Assembly: GCF_033568475.1 (NCBI RefSeq)
Contig: NW_027331831.1
Coordinates: 14,198,001 to 14,262,000, forward strand
Origin: Henckelia pumila
Lineage: Eukaryota > Streptophyta > Magnoliopsida > Lamiales > Gesneriaceae
Length of the DNA stretch: 64,000 bases
Direction of reading: 5' to 3'
Notes under the pieces: model-generated
What the model was told of the DNA's origin: nothing
Databases searched by the model: none
What the model saw: only the letters and a program-made list of their open reading frames with translations
Program-made: the position numbers and the translations under genes
Part shown: positions 11,340-22,589 of the stretch, piece after piece
How positions within the stretch are numbered: the first letter of the stretch is position 1
Layout of the letters: every line of letters starts with the position of its first letter

Positions 11340-12718
11340 TGATAAGTTTGTTTAGTATGCATTAGTTTATAGTTTTTCATGTTTAGTTTGCATGCATTTA
11401 AGTGATTTTTTTGTTAGTTTTATTATCTTATTTTGTTATGTGTTTGATTTGGACTCACTTGGTTTAATTTTGTAGGAATTGAATGAAATATTGTGATTTC
11501 TGTGCGTCAATGCGGCCCGCGCGCGAGAAGGAGGCTCGCGCGTGCGCCGAAGGAAGCGACAGAGGGTTCCAGGGAAAGGCGCGCGCGGGCGAGCTCATGT
11601 CTCGCGCGCGCGCCGAAGAAAGTTCCAGAGAATGTTAGAGAAGGAGCGCGCGCGCGAGGCATCTCACGCACACGCGCGAGAAGTTTGAAAATCTCTGTTT
11701 TATTAAGTGGCGCGCGCGCGATACTGTTTAGGCGCGCGCGCGCGTGTCCGTAACCTAGTTTCTGATTATAAAAATTATTTTGAAGAATTTGGTTGGAGGG
11801 GTGATATATATAGAATTTGGAGGCTTTTATTAGGGATTATTTTTGGATCTTTTGAAGTACGGAGAAAGCTTGCGGCGGCTTGGAAGCAAAAGTTCTTCAG
11901 TTTTTCCGCTATTTTAGTATTTTGTTTCTTTATGTTTTTAAAACTTGGTATTGAATCATGTTAATTAGTGAGTAGTTTCTTTTCTCGATCAAGGCCACGT
12001 GATTGGGTCAGACAGTTTCTGTAAAAAAAACTTGGTTTATTTATTTGAGATCTTCAGACTTATTTGATTTTTATTGATTATCAAATTTATCTTTGTCTTA
12101 CAAATTTCTTGGCCAGTTATTTGTTTACTTGTTAATCGATTCCAAATCGACAGAGGAAGATTCGAATTCTATCACTTTGATTTTCAACATAGTGTAAAAC
12201 TGACTAGAAATAGAATTCGGTTTCATTATGCGGTTTAGGGTTTAACTGAATTTTCACAGTGATTATGTATTTAAATTTTGATTAGAATTACGAAAGATTA
12301 GTTCATCAAGATTTGAATAGGTTTGACTGTTCTAGAAATAGTCCTTCAAACAAATTAGGAAAATTTCCGTGAATTAAGATTAAGTCTGATATCTTAGATT
12401 GATTGCTTGTTGCATGAATTGTCTGGTACCTACGTGTGTCCTTGATCGAGCTTTTCCAAAATAAAAAGTAATTCAAAATTTCCAGCTGCAGTTTAATTTG
12501 CGTTTTAATTAATTTGATATTATTGCAATTTTATTATTTTTGTTTAAAATCTGAAATCGTCTTTATTCATTAGTCTAGATTAAGTAGAGATAAATAGGTT
12601 TTGGTAATCATATTTTTACAGTCCCTGTGGGTTCGACATCTGGACATTAGTCCACTTTATTATAATTTGACCTGGTGCGCTTGCCAGTAGAATTTATTCA
12701 TATCGAAAAAGCCGGTCA
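11340..12718 (+). repeat. Athila 5' LTR
   Basis: Starts TGATAAGTTTGTTTAGTATG and ends GCCGGTCA. Contains an array of four CpG-rich inverted repeats (11513-11748) and a TATATATAGAA stretch near 11806 that could be the LTR TATA box. Confidence 0.95.
11513..11748. repeat. Array of four CpG-rich hairpins, ~65-bp spacing, in the Athila 5' LTR
   Basis: Four imperfect inverted repeats made mostly of alternating CG start near 11513, 11577, 11644 and 11708, i.e. every 64-67 bp. Each has two arms such as GCGCGCGAG and CTCGCGCG around a 5-10 nt loop (for example AAGGAGG). Spacers share TTCCAGAGAA or close variants, so the array is a tandem repeat of about 65 bp. The same array is in the 3' LTR (21092-21327), and a related three-unit block lies at 18222-18392. 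Confidence 0.85.
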
Positions 12719-12724
12719 AGTTTT

Positions 12725-12742
12725 TGGCGCCGTTGCCGGGGA
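12725..12742 (+). other. Athila primer-binding site (tRNA-Asp)
   Basis: TGGCGCCGTTGCCGGGGA, six bases after the 5' LTR, is complementary to the 3' end of plant tRNA-Asp(GUC), the known primer of Athila elements. Confidence 0.9.
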
Positions 12743-12849
12743 CTGTTTTTTATATCAAAATTTTTATTTCACTTGAGATTAGACATTACTTTCTTTATTA
12801 AAATTCTGATTTTAATTTCTTGGTGATCTTCAGGTACCTTCTGTTGTGT

Positions 12850-15800
12850 ATGCATAAGACTCGATCAAGAACATTACTACCACTTGATTTGGAGATCGAG
12901 CGCACACTTAGCAGGATCCGAAAAGCTAAGAAATCTTTCAATCTTGAATTAGAATCAGAATCTGAATCTGAAGTAGAGATGGCAGACAACCGTACTGTAT
13001 GGGATATTATCTGTCCGCCAACTGAAGGTTATGGATCTAGCATAGTTCGCCCCGCTGTTGAGGCGAACAATTTCGAGCTGAAGCCCTCTACGATTCAGCT
13101 AATACAATTGCAAGCTAGATTCGGAGGTTCATCTGTAGAAGACCCTTACGCTCATCTGGAGCGGTTTCTGTCGATCTGCGACACGTTCAAGGTGAATGGG
13201 GTATCATCTGATGGAGTGAGACTGCGATTATTCCCATTCTCTCTACAAGGAGAAGCGGCTGAATGGCTAGATGATCTGCCTGCTGGGTCTATTTCTACAT
13301 GGGATCAACTTGTTCAAACCTTTCTGAATAAATATTTTCCACCCACAAAGATGGCAAAGCTGTTTTCTGATATCATATCATTCAGGCAGAAAGAAGCAGA
13401 ATCGTTAAATGCTGCTTGGACTCGATTCAAAAAGATGTTGAGGATGTGTCCTCAACATAATCTCACACAAAGCCAGCAGACTCAGACTTTCTACAATGGG
13501 GCTGATCAATCTGTTCGATCCATGTTAGATGCGGCTGCCAACGGAAGCCTATTCAGAAAGACACCAGCAGAGGCATGGGAAATTATAGGAAATATGGCTG
13601 AGAGTAACATTGGATGGCCAGATGCTAAAAAAGAGAGGAAAGCTGGAGTTCTTGAAGTCGATGCACTAACATCACTTAATGCCAAGATCGATGCACTTAC
13701 CCATCAGATGGCAGTTATGCAGACATCTTCAGCCAATCAAGTGCAAGTTCAACAACCTGACGAACAACAAGTATTTGAAGTTGATGCAGCGAACTTTATG
13801 GGAAATCAAGGGAGACAGCAGTACAATCCGTACAGCAACACGTACAATCCTGGCTGGAAAAACCATCTAAACTTCGCTTGGAAAGCTGCAGATCCTACAG
13901 CTAACACATCAAAGCCACCAGAGAAAAAGCCCTCTTTTGAAGAAATTATGATGAAATATGTAGCGGGTACTGAGACCCGTCTACAGAATCAAGAGGCAAT
14001 GTTACAGAAATTAGAGACACAGATGAGTCAGATAGCCACACAACTATCAACTAGGCCAACAGGATCGTTACCTAGTAATACTGAGAGGAATCCAAAGGAT
14101 GTCAATGCTATTCTGGCGGTAACTAGATCACAAGCAGATACTGATGCACAGAATACTGAGGATGAAGAAGCAAGTGACCTAGTCAAGGAAAAAGATTCGG
14201 ATGAAGCACCAAAGCAAGCAGACTCCACGCTTACAGGCAAGAAAGGTAAGTCCTCTCCCTCATCTATTATTGAGAATATTGACTTGAGTAAACTACCCTT
14301 TCCCCAGAGAGCAAAGCAACTGCAATTGGACAATCAATTTGCAAAATTCTTAGAGATTTTCAAAAAACTTCATATTAATATTCCCTTTGCAGACGCTTTA
14401 GCTCAAATGCCTAGTTATGCAAAATTTTTAAAAGAGATTTTGTCTAACAAGAGAAAACTTGTGGATTTTGAAACTGTTAAGTTGTCGGAGGAGTGTTCTG
14501 CCATTTTACAAAATAAACTCCCTCCGAAACTTAAGGATCCCGGTAGCTTTTCAATTCCATGCACTATTGGAAAATCATTTTTTAATAAGGCTTTATGTGA
14601 TCTAGGTGCAAGTATTAATCTTATGCCTTATTCATGTTTTGAAAAGCTAGGAATTGGTGAAGTTAAGCCAACTACAATTTCCCTACAATTGGCTGATAGA
14701 TCTATAAAATATCCAAGGGGAATTGTAGAGGACGTGTTGGTAAAAGTTGATAAGTTTATATTTCCAGTAGATTTTGTTGTGCTTGATATGGAAGAGGATC
14801 GTGAGATACCTCTTATTTTGGGTAGACCGTTTTTAGCCACTGGAAAGGCTTTGATTGATGTGCATAAGGGAGAATTGATACTGCGTATGAATGATGAGAA
14901 AATAATTTTTAATTTTTTTCATGGCATTCGATATCCTGCAGACAATTCTGATTGTTTCAGAATTGATGTTACTGATAAGTTGGTTGAGAGTTCGATGCAG
15001 GAACAGCTATCGGTGGATCCATTAGAAATATGTTTGACAGGTACAATTGATGAAGAACATGTTAGTGAGGAAGTTCATGAAGTAGCACGGTATTTGGACT
15101 GGAGTCTACCCTTCGACAGACTCATCAATACCAAGATGGGAGAGCTCAACCATACTCCAAAACCGCTGAAGCCATCCATCGAGGAGCCCCCCACTCTTGA
15201 ACTTAAACCACTTCCATCTCATTTGAAGTATTTGTACTTATTAAAAAACGATAAACTGCCAATAATTTGTTCTTCTTCTTTGACAGGTTGCGAGGAGGAA
15301 AAGTTGTTGCGTGTGATCCGAGAACACATAGGATCCATAGGTTGGAGTTTGGCCGATCTAAAGGGAATTAGTCCAACAATGTGCATGCACAAAATCTTGT
15401 TGGAGGCAGAGCATAAGACATCGACTCAACCACAAAGGCGACTTAACCCAGCAATGCAAGAGGTAGTGAAAAAGGAGGTAATCAAGCTCCTTGATGCAGG
15501 TATTATCTACCCTATATCTGATAGTGAATGGGTGAGTCCAACTCAAGTAGTGCCGAAAAAAGGAGGGATGACTGTAATTAAAAATTCCAACGATGAATTG
15601 ATCCCTACAAGAACTGTTACGGGGTGGCGGGTTTGCATAGACTATAGGAAATTGAATGATGCCACCCGTAAGGATCACTTCCCCCTTCCCTTTATTGATC
15701 AGATGGTTGAGCGACTTGCAGGGCATGCATTTTATTGTTTTTTAGATGGTTATTCCGGATATATACAAATTCCTATAGCACCTGAGGACCAACACAAAAC

Positions 15801-18087
15801 CACTTTTACTTGTCCCTATGGTACTTTTGCATATAAACGGATGCCATTTGGGTTGTGTAATGCCCCGGCCACTTTTCAGCGATGTATGATGGCTGTTTTT
15901 CACGATATGGTTGAAAAGTTCATAGAAGTATTTATGGATGATTTCTCTGTGGTAGGATCATCTTTTGATGCATGCTTGTTAAATCTGAAAAAAGTGTTGC
16001 AGAGATGTGAGGAGAGTAATTTGGTTTTGAATTGGGAAAAATGTCACTTCATGGTGAAAGAGGGCATTGGTTTAGACCATAAGGTGTCTGATTTAGGTGT
16101 GGAAGTAGACAGAGCAAAACTTGAAGTAATTGAAAAACTTCCACCGCCCGCAAATTTGAAGGGCATTAGGAGTTTTCTTGGGCATGCTGGTTTCTATAGG
16201 AGATTTATTAAAGATTTTTCTTCTATTGCTAAACCTCTGACTAATCTGTTAATCAAAGAGGTGCCTTTTAATTTTTCCGATGAGTGCTTGCAGGCTTTTA
16301 AAATTTTGAAGGAGAAATTAACAACTGCACCGGTGATAGTAGCACCTGATTGGAATCTGCCATTTGAGTTGATGTGTGACGCCAGTGACACCGCATTGGG
16401 AGCTGTGCTTGGACAAAAGAGGGACAAGGCACTTCATGTGATTTACTACGCCAGCATCACCCTGTCAGCAGCCCAACTGAATTACGCGACTACTGAAAAA
16501 GAGCTTCTCGCAGTCGTATTCGCTTTGGATAAGTTCAGATCTTATTTGGTGGGGAGCAAAGTCATAGTTCACACGGATCACTCGGCCTTGAAGTATTTGA
16601 TGAGCAAAAAGGATGCTAAACCCAGGTTAATTCGTTGGGTTCTACTTTTGCAAGAATTTGATTTACAAATTGTTGACAGGAAAGGAGCTGAAAATCAAGT
16701 TGCGGACCACCTTTCTCGTTTGGAAAATCAAGGCGTTGAAACGCAGGTGATCCATGACGATTTTCCAGATGAGCAGTTATTTGAAGTGTCCAACCTACCA
16801 TGGTATGCAGATATAGTAAACTATCTGTCAAGTAAGTTTCTGCCCGCGCATTTAACTTATCAACAGAAGAAGAAATTCTTCTCTGAGTTGAAATATTTTT
16901 TGTGGGAGGACCCGTTTTTGTTTAAGATTTGTGCAGATGGTATTATTCGTAGGTGTATTCCGGCAAATGAGGTAAGATCTATACTTTCACACTGTCACAC
17001 AGGTCCGACTGGAGGTCACTTCGGTGTGGGTCGCACCGCCGCCAAAGTACTTCAGTCGGGATTTTATTGGCCTTCATTATTTAAGGATGCTTTTACCTAT
17101 GTGATTAATTGTGATGCTTGTCAGAAGGTTGGTAATATCTCTAGGAGACATGAGATGCCACTCAAGAATATTCTTGTTTGTGAAGTTTTTGATGTGTGGG
17201 GTATAGATTTCATGGGACCGTTCCCTGTGTCTGAAGGGAACAAGTATATTTTGGTTGCGGTCGATTATGTGTCTAAGTGGGTTGAAGCACTAGCTTGTAG
17301 GACGAATGACTCTAAGGTGGTTATAAAATTTTTAAAAAAATTTATATTTTCTAGATATGGTACCCCTAGAGCCATAATCAGTGATGGAGGAACCCACTTT
17401 TGCAACCAGCAATTTGATAAGCTTTTGACAAAATATGGGGTTACTCACAAGGTGGCAACACCTTATCACCCCCAGACTAGTGGGCAAGTTGAAATTTCTA
17501 ATAGGGAATTGAAAAGAATTTTGGAGAAAACTATGAATGCGAATAGGAAAGAGTGGTCAAATAAATTAGATGACGCATTATGGGCCTATCGAACTGCTTT
17601 TAAAACACCTATAGGAACTTCTCCATTTAGGTTGTTATATGGTAAAGCATGTCATCTTCCTGTTGAACTTGAACATAGAGCACTATGGGCTACTAAATTT
17701 CTGAATTTTGATGTGCAGGCCACAGGTGACGAACGGTTACTACAATTGAATGAACTTGAAGAGCTTAGGTTGGAGGCCTATAAAAATGCCAGAATCTACA
17801 AAGAAAAGACCAAGAAGTGGAATGATCAGCGCATTGTTCCACGTGAATTCGAGATAGGCCAAAATGTTTTATTATATAACTCACGCTTAAAACTCATGCC
17901 AGGAAAGCTTCGTTCGAGATGGTCTGGACCGTTTACTATCAAGCAAGTGATGCCGTATGGTACGGTAGAAATTTTTAGTCCGTCCACAGGAGCATTTAAA
18001 GTTAACGGCCAAAGGATAAAAATTTATCGAGGTGGTATCGTGGAGCAGACACAGACCTCCGTCGACTTGCAAGATCCGACAAATTAA
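12850..18087 (+). CDS. Athila Gag-Pol polyprotein (1745 aa)
   Basis: One open frame for Gag, protease, reverse transcriptase, RNase H and integrase; it forms the particle, copies the RNA and inserts the cDNA. The ATG at 12850 ([12 protein letters not shown]) is the first in frame after the primer site. Gag core about residues 90-230 ([17 protein letters not shown]). Protease motif DLGAS near 584, the Athila variant of the usual D(S/T)GA. RT active site FMDDF near 1028, preceded by [14 protein letters not shown]. RNase [13 protein letters not shown] near 1176. Integrase zinc region about 1380-1420 ([15 protein letters not shown]), then catalytic Asp in GIDFMG, Asp in ISDGG and Glu in QVEISNRE. 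No chromodomain and no internal stop or frameshift, so the element may still be competent. Confidence 0.95.
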   Translation: MHKTRSRTLLPLDLEIERTLSRIRKAKKSFNLELESESESEVEMADNRTVWDIICPPTEGYGSSIVRPAVEANNFELKPSTIQLIQLQARFGGSSVEDPYAHLERFLSICDTFKVNGVSSDGVRLRLFPFSLQGEAAEWLDDLPAGSISTWDQLVQTFLNKYFPPTKMAKLFSDIISFRQKEAESLNAAWTRFKKMLRMCPQHNLTQSQQTQTFYNGADQSVRSMLDAAANGSLFRKTPAEAWEIIGNMAESNIGWPDAKKERKAGVLEVDALTSLNAKIDALTHQMAVMQTSSANQVQVQQPDEQQVFEVDAANFMGNQGRQQYNPYSNTYNPGWKNHLNFAWKAADPTANTSKPPEKKPSFEEIMMKYVAGTETRLQNQEAMLQKLETQMSQIATQLSTRPTGSLPSNTERNPKDVNAILAVTRSQADTDAQNTEDEEASDLVKEKDSDEAPKQADSTLTGKKGKSSPSSIIENIDLSKLPFPQRAKQLQLDNQFAKFLEIFKKLHINIPFADALAQMPSYAKFLKEILSNKRKLVDFETVKLSEECSAILQNKLPPKLKDPGSFSIPCTIGKSFFNKALCDLGASINLMPYSCFEKLGIGEVKPTTISLQLADRSIKYPRGIVEDVLVKVDKFIFPVDFVVLDMEEDREIPLILGRPFLATGKALIDVHKGELILRMNDEKIIFNFFHGIRYPADNSDCFRIDVTDKLVESSMQEQLSVDPLEICLTGTIDEEHVSEEVHEVARYLDWSLPFDRLINTKMGELNHTPKPLKPSIEEPPTLELKPLPSHLKYLYLLKNDKLPIICSSSLTGCEEEKLLRVIREHIGSIGWSLADLKGISPTMCMHKILLEAEHKTSTQPQRRLNPAMQEVVKKEVIKLLDAGIIYPISDSEWVSPTQVVPKKGGMTVIKNSNDELIPTRTVTGWRVCIDYRKLNDATRKDHFPLPFIDQMVERLAGHAFYCFLDGYSGYIQIPIAPEDQHKTTFTCPYGTFAYKRMPFGLCNAPATFQRCMMAVFHDMVEKFIEVFMDDFSVVGSSFDACLLNLKKVLQRCEESNLVLNWEKCHFMVKEGIGLDHKVSDLGVEVDRAKLEVIEKLPPPANLKGIRSFLGHAGFYRRFIKDFSSIAKPLTNLLIKEVPFNFSDECLQAFKILKEKLTTAPVIVAPDWNLPFELMCDASDTALGAVLGQKRDKALHVIYYASITLSAAQLNYATTEKELLAVVFALDKFRSYLVGSKVIVHTDHSALKYLMSKKDAKPRLIRWVLLLQEFDLQIVDRKGAENQVADHLSRLENQGVETQVIHDDFPDEQLFEVSNLPWYADIVNYLSSKFLPAHLTYQQKKKFFSELKYFLWEDPFLFKICADGIIRRCIPANEVRSILSHCHTGPTGGHFGVGRTAAKVLQSGFYWPSLFKDAFTYVINCDACQKVGNISRRHEMPLKNILVCEVFDVWGIDFMGPFPVSEGNKYILVAVDYVSKWVEALACRTNDSKVVIKFLKKFIFSRYGTPRAIISDGGTHFCNQQFDKLLTKYGVTHKVATPYHPQTSGQVEISNRELKRILEKTMNANRKEWSNKLDDALWAYRTAFKTPIGTSPFRLLYGKACHLPVELEHRALWATKFLNFDVQATGDERLLQLNELEELRLEAYKNARIYKEKTKKWNDQRIVPREFEIGQNVLLYNSRLKLMPGKLRSRWSGPFTIKQVMPYGTVEIFSPSTGAFKVNGQRIKIYRGGIVEQTQTSVDLQDPTN

Positions 18088-18131
18088 AGAGGGAGGTAGA
18101 GTCGGGCTATAGACTATAAATTTAGCGCTGG

Positions 18132-18147
18132 CTGGGAGGCAACCCAG
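18132..18147 (+). other. Conserved Athila hairpin just after pol
   Basis: CTGGGAGGCAACCCAG forms a 5-bp stem with a 6-nt loop, 45 bp after the pol stop. GGGAGGCAACCC is a well-known conserved block at this place in Athila elements; its role is not known to me. Confidence 0.6.
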
Positions 18148-18221
18148 TGTTTTATTTTTTTATTTTCTTTTACTAAGTTGTGTTTTGTTCTTGCGAGGAA
18201 TTGAGTTTCGGCATTTTTGTA

Positions 18222-18392
18222 CTGCGCACGCGCGAGCTTCTTCTCTCGCGCGCGCGCAGGCTTGCGCTCCAGAGAACACTAATGGAATAGCGCGCGCGCG
18301 CGCGACTCTTTCTCGCGCGCGCGCCAGTCAAGCGGACAGAGACTTTTATTAATACTCGCGCGCGCGCGAGGAACCTCACGCGCGCGCGCGAG
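18222..18392. repeat. Internal block of three CpG-rich hairpins related to the LTR array
   Basis: Three inverted repeats of alternating CG start near 18222, 18289 and 18354 (spacing 67 and 65 bp), with loops such as CTTCTT, ACTCTTT and GAACC. The spacers CTCCAGAGAACA and CAGAGACTTTTATTAA resemble the LTR spacers, so the block seems derived from the LTR array. It sits in the leader between pol and the third ORF. Arginine/alanine-rich ORFs across it are compositional. Confidence 0.8.
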
Positions 18393-18665
18393 AAGTGCAG
18401 ATGAATGCAAAACGGGGCTTCTTCACCTTTCTCCCACTTTCTTTTCTACTTTTCTTCTTCCCCTCTCCTATAAACCCTAAATCCCCAAATCTTTGCTCTC
18501 AAATTTCTCCATTAATTCTTGACATTATTGATCTTACATTGCAGATTTGTGGAGTTTATTATCGCGCTCAACTCTAGGCCCGGAAATCTCTAAGGGAATT
18601 CCTTATTTGTGTATTCCTCTTCGCAGCGCCACCGCCCGCCGCCACTGCTCCGGCCGACCACCGCC

Positions 18666-19834
18666 ATGCCTGCCAAAAGATTCCGTTCCTCCGGTCCTAT
18701 CGTCCCTAGCTCCTCATCCTCCGCTCCATTATCCAACAAATTCGTCTCGGTGGAAGCCCAAGAAAGGTACGAACGTGATAGACTAAATCGCAATCCTATT
18801 GCTGAGAGGGGTATAACTTTGGATTGTAATGAATTTGTTGCCTTGGGGATTATCAAGAGGAAATGGACCCTGTTTTGCAAAGAACCCGAACCAGCCATTA
18901 TTTCGGTGGTTCGGGAATTTTATGCGAATGCCCCTGTCCGGGATGATTCGAAAGCTGTTGTTAGGGGGAGAATTGTATCGTTTGATGCCGAATCATTGAA
19001 TAGGTTGTTTGATACCCCCGTAGTCGATGATAGTCAATTTCGAAGCTTTAAGACAAATCCGGACTATCCTTTGATGTTGAGAGAGATGTGTTATGCGGGT
19101 GTTCGTTGGCACGACCCACTCCGATTCACTCATTTCCCGGAGCGGTTTCTAAAAATTGAACCGGCGTTGTGGTATGCATTTATTGCCCGACGCCTTTTAC
19201 CAGTGCTTCACACCGTTGACGTGCAAGCCGATAGGGCTATTCTTGTTTATGCTATTACGAAAAGGTGGCCGGTTAATGTGGGCACTCTTGTCCACGATTC
19301 CATTCAGTATTCAATGCGGAATCCGATAGTGGGCCTCTACTTCCCACACACCATCACAGCCTTGTGTCGACAGGCGGCGTTCCGATTAGTCCCGATGAGG
19401 AGTGGCTCCCGGCATTCAAAACCGTCGATGAGAAGCTTGCTACTTCAAAGCAAGCAAAGCGCAATTTGGAATTCTATGGCAGTCAGCCACATGTCGGGAG
19501 TTCTTATAGCAGCCGCCCACCGCCTCAGCTCCCTCCTCCTCGTCGCACCGCGCAAGACATGGCTATTGAGAGCTCGGCTTTTGATCACTATGCCATGGGT
19601 TATTTTCAGGCTTCTTCCACTCATCTACATAATGTGGAAGACATTATGCGCAGCATGGCGACACAATTGGGACTTGATTCATCGGGTTTTCGTGCGGCAC
19701 CGCAATATCCACCTCCATTCCCGTTTCAGTCTTCCGTCCCTCCCCAGTATGCTCCACCAGCTCCACAGGACGCTTATGTTCCACAGCCTCCTCCAGAACA
19801 CGAGGAGAATCCCGATGCTTTTGAACAACAATAG
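18666..19834 (+). pseudogene. Athila third ORF ('putative plant transposon protein' domain), frameshifted
   Basis: Starts at ATG 18666 (MPAKRFRSSG) in a good context (CGCCATGCC). The first ~240 residues match the plant transposon protein domain common after pol in Athila elements: a basic Ser-rich start, then FVSVEAQERYERDR, REFYANAP and an Arg/Trp-rich part (RWHDPLRFTHFPERF). The frame breaks near 19370: the coding sense moves by the equivalent of a 1-nt deletion and continues to the stop at 19832-19834 with a Pro/Gln-rich tail (QYPPPFPFQSS, QDAYVPQPPPEHEE). Function is unknown; some authors treat Athila third ORFs as env-like, but I see no signal peptide or membrane span. Confidence 0.7.
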
Positions 19835-20918
19835 ACCAGGGGAGTCCCTTTCGCTTTGTTTATTCTGTTTTGCATTGCATTTGTTCGTTGTTTATTAGTT
19901 GTTTTTGTGTATCTCTGAAGCATTGAGGGCAATGCTTTGGATCAGTTTGGGGGGTAGATTGGTTTTGTTTGTGATGGTGTTTGCTGTTTGCATTCATTTG
20001 GTTTTGTTTTTGTGCATATAGTTCGTATTCATGCATTTCATTATGTTTTGTGTTTATGTTGTCTTGCATGAGTTGGATGATCATAATAGTCAATGACGAT
20101 GAAGTTTATTTGAAAAATGAATTGTTGAAAAAATTTTTGCTCTTGACTTGACATGAGAAACTGTAGGTTGAACCGTGAATATTTATAAGCACTTGTGTTA
20201 GACCAGTGGAGTGTAGCGAAAGATTTGATGAAGTTTCTGTCTGTTTGACCATTGCACGGCAATAGGTGGTTTGTGGATCTTGATTGTGTTCTATGAATTC
20301 TGATGAGACTCTAGTTACACTTATGATCTTGGGCGCACCTTGAAAAAATTTTATTTTACAATTCCATCCGGGCCTTTAAAGGAGTAAAATCCTATAAAAA
20401 TTAAATTTAAGGCTAAGTATGCGGATTAAATGGGATTGATGCTCCATCCGGGCTATAGACGAGGGGATTAGAAAGAAAAAATAGAATAATTTTTCATATC
20501 CTATCCAGTTGTAGCTAAGTCAGCGGGTAATTATTGGGGCTAAAGAAATACCGGGTGCAAAATCCGGAGGTGTGTAATTTAGTATCTCAAGGGAGGTGAG
20601 TTTAGTCTAGAGGTCGTTGGAAGAAATGAGCACTTGAAGAGTGAAACTTGCACTAAATTGTCATAGGTTGCTAAGCAGATTTGAGATGGAATTCGATCTA
20701 AGTTGCATGAAACTGGAATGATATTTCACACACACACACGTTCACGTTAAACCGAAGGTGTATTATGGAAAGTTGAGAGCATGTTTGTGTTTTGGTTGTG
20801 TGATTGAACTTCTCGGAGGCTTTGCACATTTATGAATCGTCTTTACTCATGTTTTTGGTTTGCATTTTGTTTTTGCATGTCTTGCTCGAGGGCGAGCAAG
20901 GTTTAAGTATCGGGGTGT
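19835..20918 (+). other. Athila 3' internal non-coding region
   Basis: About 1.1 kb with no ORF. It contains repeats of TCCATCCGGGC (about 20362 and 20447) typical of this part of Athila, and ends in a purine-poor stretch with CGGGG directly before the LTR (20911-20918), the likely plus-strand primer. Confidence 0.7.
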
Positions 20919-22297
20919 TGATAAGTTTGTTTAGTATGCATTAGTTTATAGTTTTTCATGTTTAGTTTGCATGCATTTAAGTGATTTTTTTGTTAGTTTT
21001 ATTATCTTATTTTGTTATGTGTTTGATTTGGACTCACTTGGTTTAATTTTGTAGGAATTGAATGAAATATTGGGATTTCTGTGCGTCAATGCGGCGCGCG
21101 CGCGAGAAGGAGGCTCGCGCGTGCGCCGAAGGAAGCGACAGAGGGTTCCAGGGAAAGGCGCGCGCGGGCGAGCTCATGTCTCGCGCGCGCGCCGAAGAAA
21201 GTTCCAGAGAATGTTAGAGAAGGAGCGCGCGCGCGAGGCATCTCACGCACACGCGCGAGAAGTTTGAAAATCTCTGTTTTATTAAGTGGCGCGCGCGCGA
21301 TACTGTTTAGGTGCGCGCGCGCGTGTCCGTAACCTAGTTTCTGATTATAAAAATTATTTTGAAGAATTTGGTTGGAGGGGTGATATATATAGAATTTGGA
21401 GGCTTTTATTAGGGATTATTTTTGGATCTTTTGAAGTACGGAGAAAGCTTGCGGCGGCTTGGAAGCAAAAGTTCTTCAGTTTTTCCGCTATTTTAGTATT
21501 TTGTTTCTTTATGTTTTTAAAACTTGGTATTGAATCATGTTAATTAGTGAGTAGTTTCTTTTCTCGATCAAGGCCACGTGATTGGGTCAGACAGTTTCTG
21601 TAAAAAAAACTTGGTTTATTTATTTGAGATCTTCAGACTTATTTGATTTTTATTGATTATCAAATTTATCTTTGTCTTACAAATTTCTTGGCCAGTTATT
21701 TGTTTACTTGTTAATCGATTCCAAATCGACAGAGGAAGATTCGAATTCTATCACTTTGATTTTCAACATAGTGTAAAACTGACTAGAAATAGAATTCGGT
21801 TTCATTATGCGGTTTAGGGTTTAACTGAATTTTCACAGTGATTATGTATTTAAATTTTGATTAGAATTACGAAAGATTAGTTCATCAAGATTTGAATAGG
21901 TTTGACTGTTCTAGAAATAGTCCTTCAAACAAATTAGGAAAATTCCCGTGAATTAAGATTAAGTCTGATATCTTAGATTGATTGCTTGTTGCATGAATTG
22001 TCTGGTACCTACGTGTGTCCTTGATCGAGCTTTTCCAAAATAAAAAGTAATTCAAAATTTCCAGCTGCAGTTTAATTTGCGTTTTAATTAATTTGATATT
22101 ATTGCAATTTTATTATTTTTGTTTAAAATCTGAAATCGTCTTTATTCATTAGTCTAGATTAAGTAGAGATAAATAGGTTTTGGTAATCATATTTTTACAG
22201 TCCCTGTGGGTTCGACATCTGGACATTAGTCCACTTTATTATAATTTGACCTGGTGCGCTTGCCAGTAGAATTTATTCATACCGAAAAAGCCGGTCA
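20919..22297 (+). repeat. Athila 3' LTR
   Basis: 1379 bp, the same length as the 5' LTR and differing at about five positions (for example near 21073, 21091, 21311, 21945, 22282). Its CpG hairpin array is at 21092-21327. Confidence 0.95.
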
Positions 22298-22302
22298 AGT
22301 TG
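22298..22302. repeat. Target-site duplication of the Athila insertion (right)
   Basis: AGTTG, identical to 11335-11339. Confidence 0.9.
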
Positions 22303-22398
22303 TCTCAGCAGTCTCCATACGGATTGAATGATAATATTGTGAATTCATATAGAAAATATTTAGGAACATCTATATGGTATGGTGAATGGATTTTATAG
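22303..22398 (+). pseudogene. C-terminal tail of the interrupted Ulp1 gene
   Basis: The reading frame of the Ulp1 exon 11294-11339 resumes exactly here, after the second target-site copy, and runs 31 codons (SQQSPYGLNDNIVNSYRKYL is the start) to TAG at 22396-22398. This shows that the ULP frame was open at this point when Athila inserted. Confidence 0.75.
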
Positions 22399-22589
22399 AT
22401 TTGCAGTGATGTTATATATTGGAAATTATTTTGTCAATTTATTTGTGTAGTTGGAAGATGTTAATGATGTGATGGTTTGTGGACTAATGTTGATGTGATG
22501 GTATTCAGAATGATTGATTTTGTGGAAATTGACTGATTGAATACACTATAAATATAAGCATAAGCCATTTTCTTCTGAACGTCTCTTAT

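Larger units (their letters stand above)
11340..22297 (+). mobile_element. Full-length Athila-type Ty3/gypsy retrotransposon
   Basis: 10,958-bp element with 1379-bp LTRs (11340-12718, 20919-22297), a tRNA-Asp primer site, one gag-pol ORF and a downstream third ORF, flanked by AGTTG duplications. The order gag-PR-RT-RH-INT, the DLGAS protease motif, the lack of a chromodomain and the long 3' region all fit Athila. The LTRs differ at about five positions by eye and have no indels, so insertion was recent. The gag-pol frame is fully open; only the third ORF has a frameshift. It splits the DUF1985-Ulp1 gene in the same orientation. Confidence 0.95.

Noticed and set aside
11493..11753. Arg/Ala-rich ORFs over the CpG tracts (also 21058-21332 and 18173-18379)
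   Set aside because: They arise from CGCGCG read in any frame; several frames on both strands are open and none has a domain.
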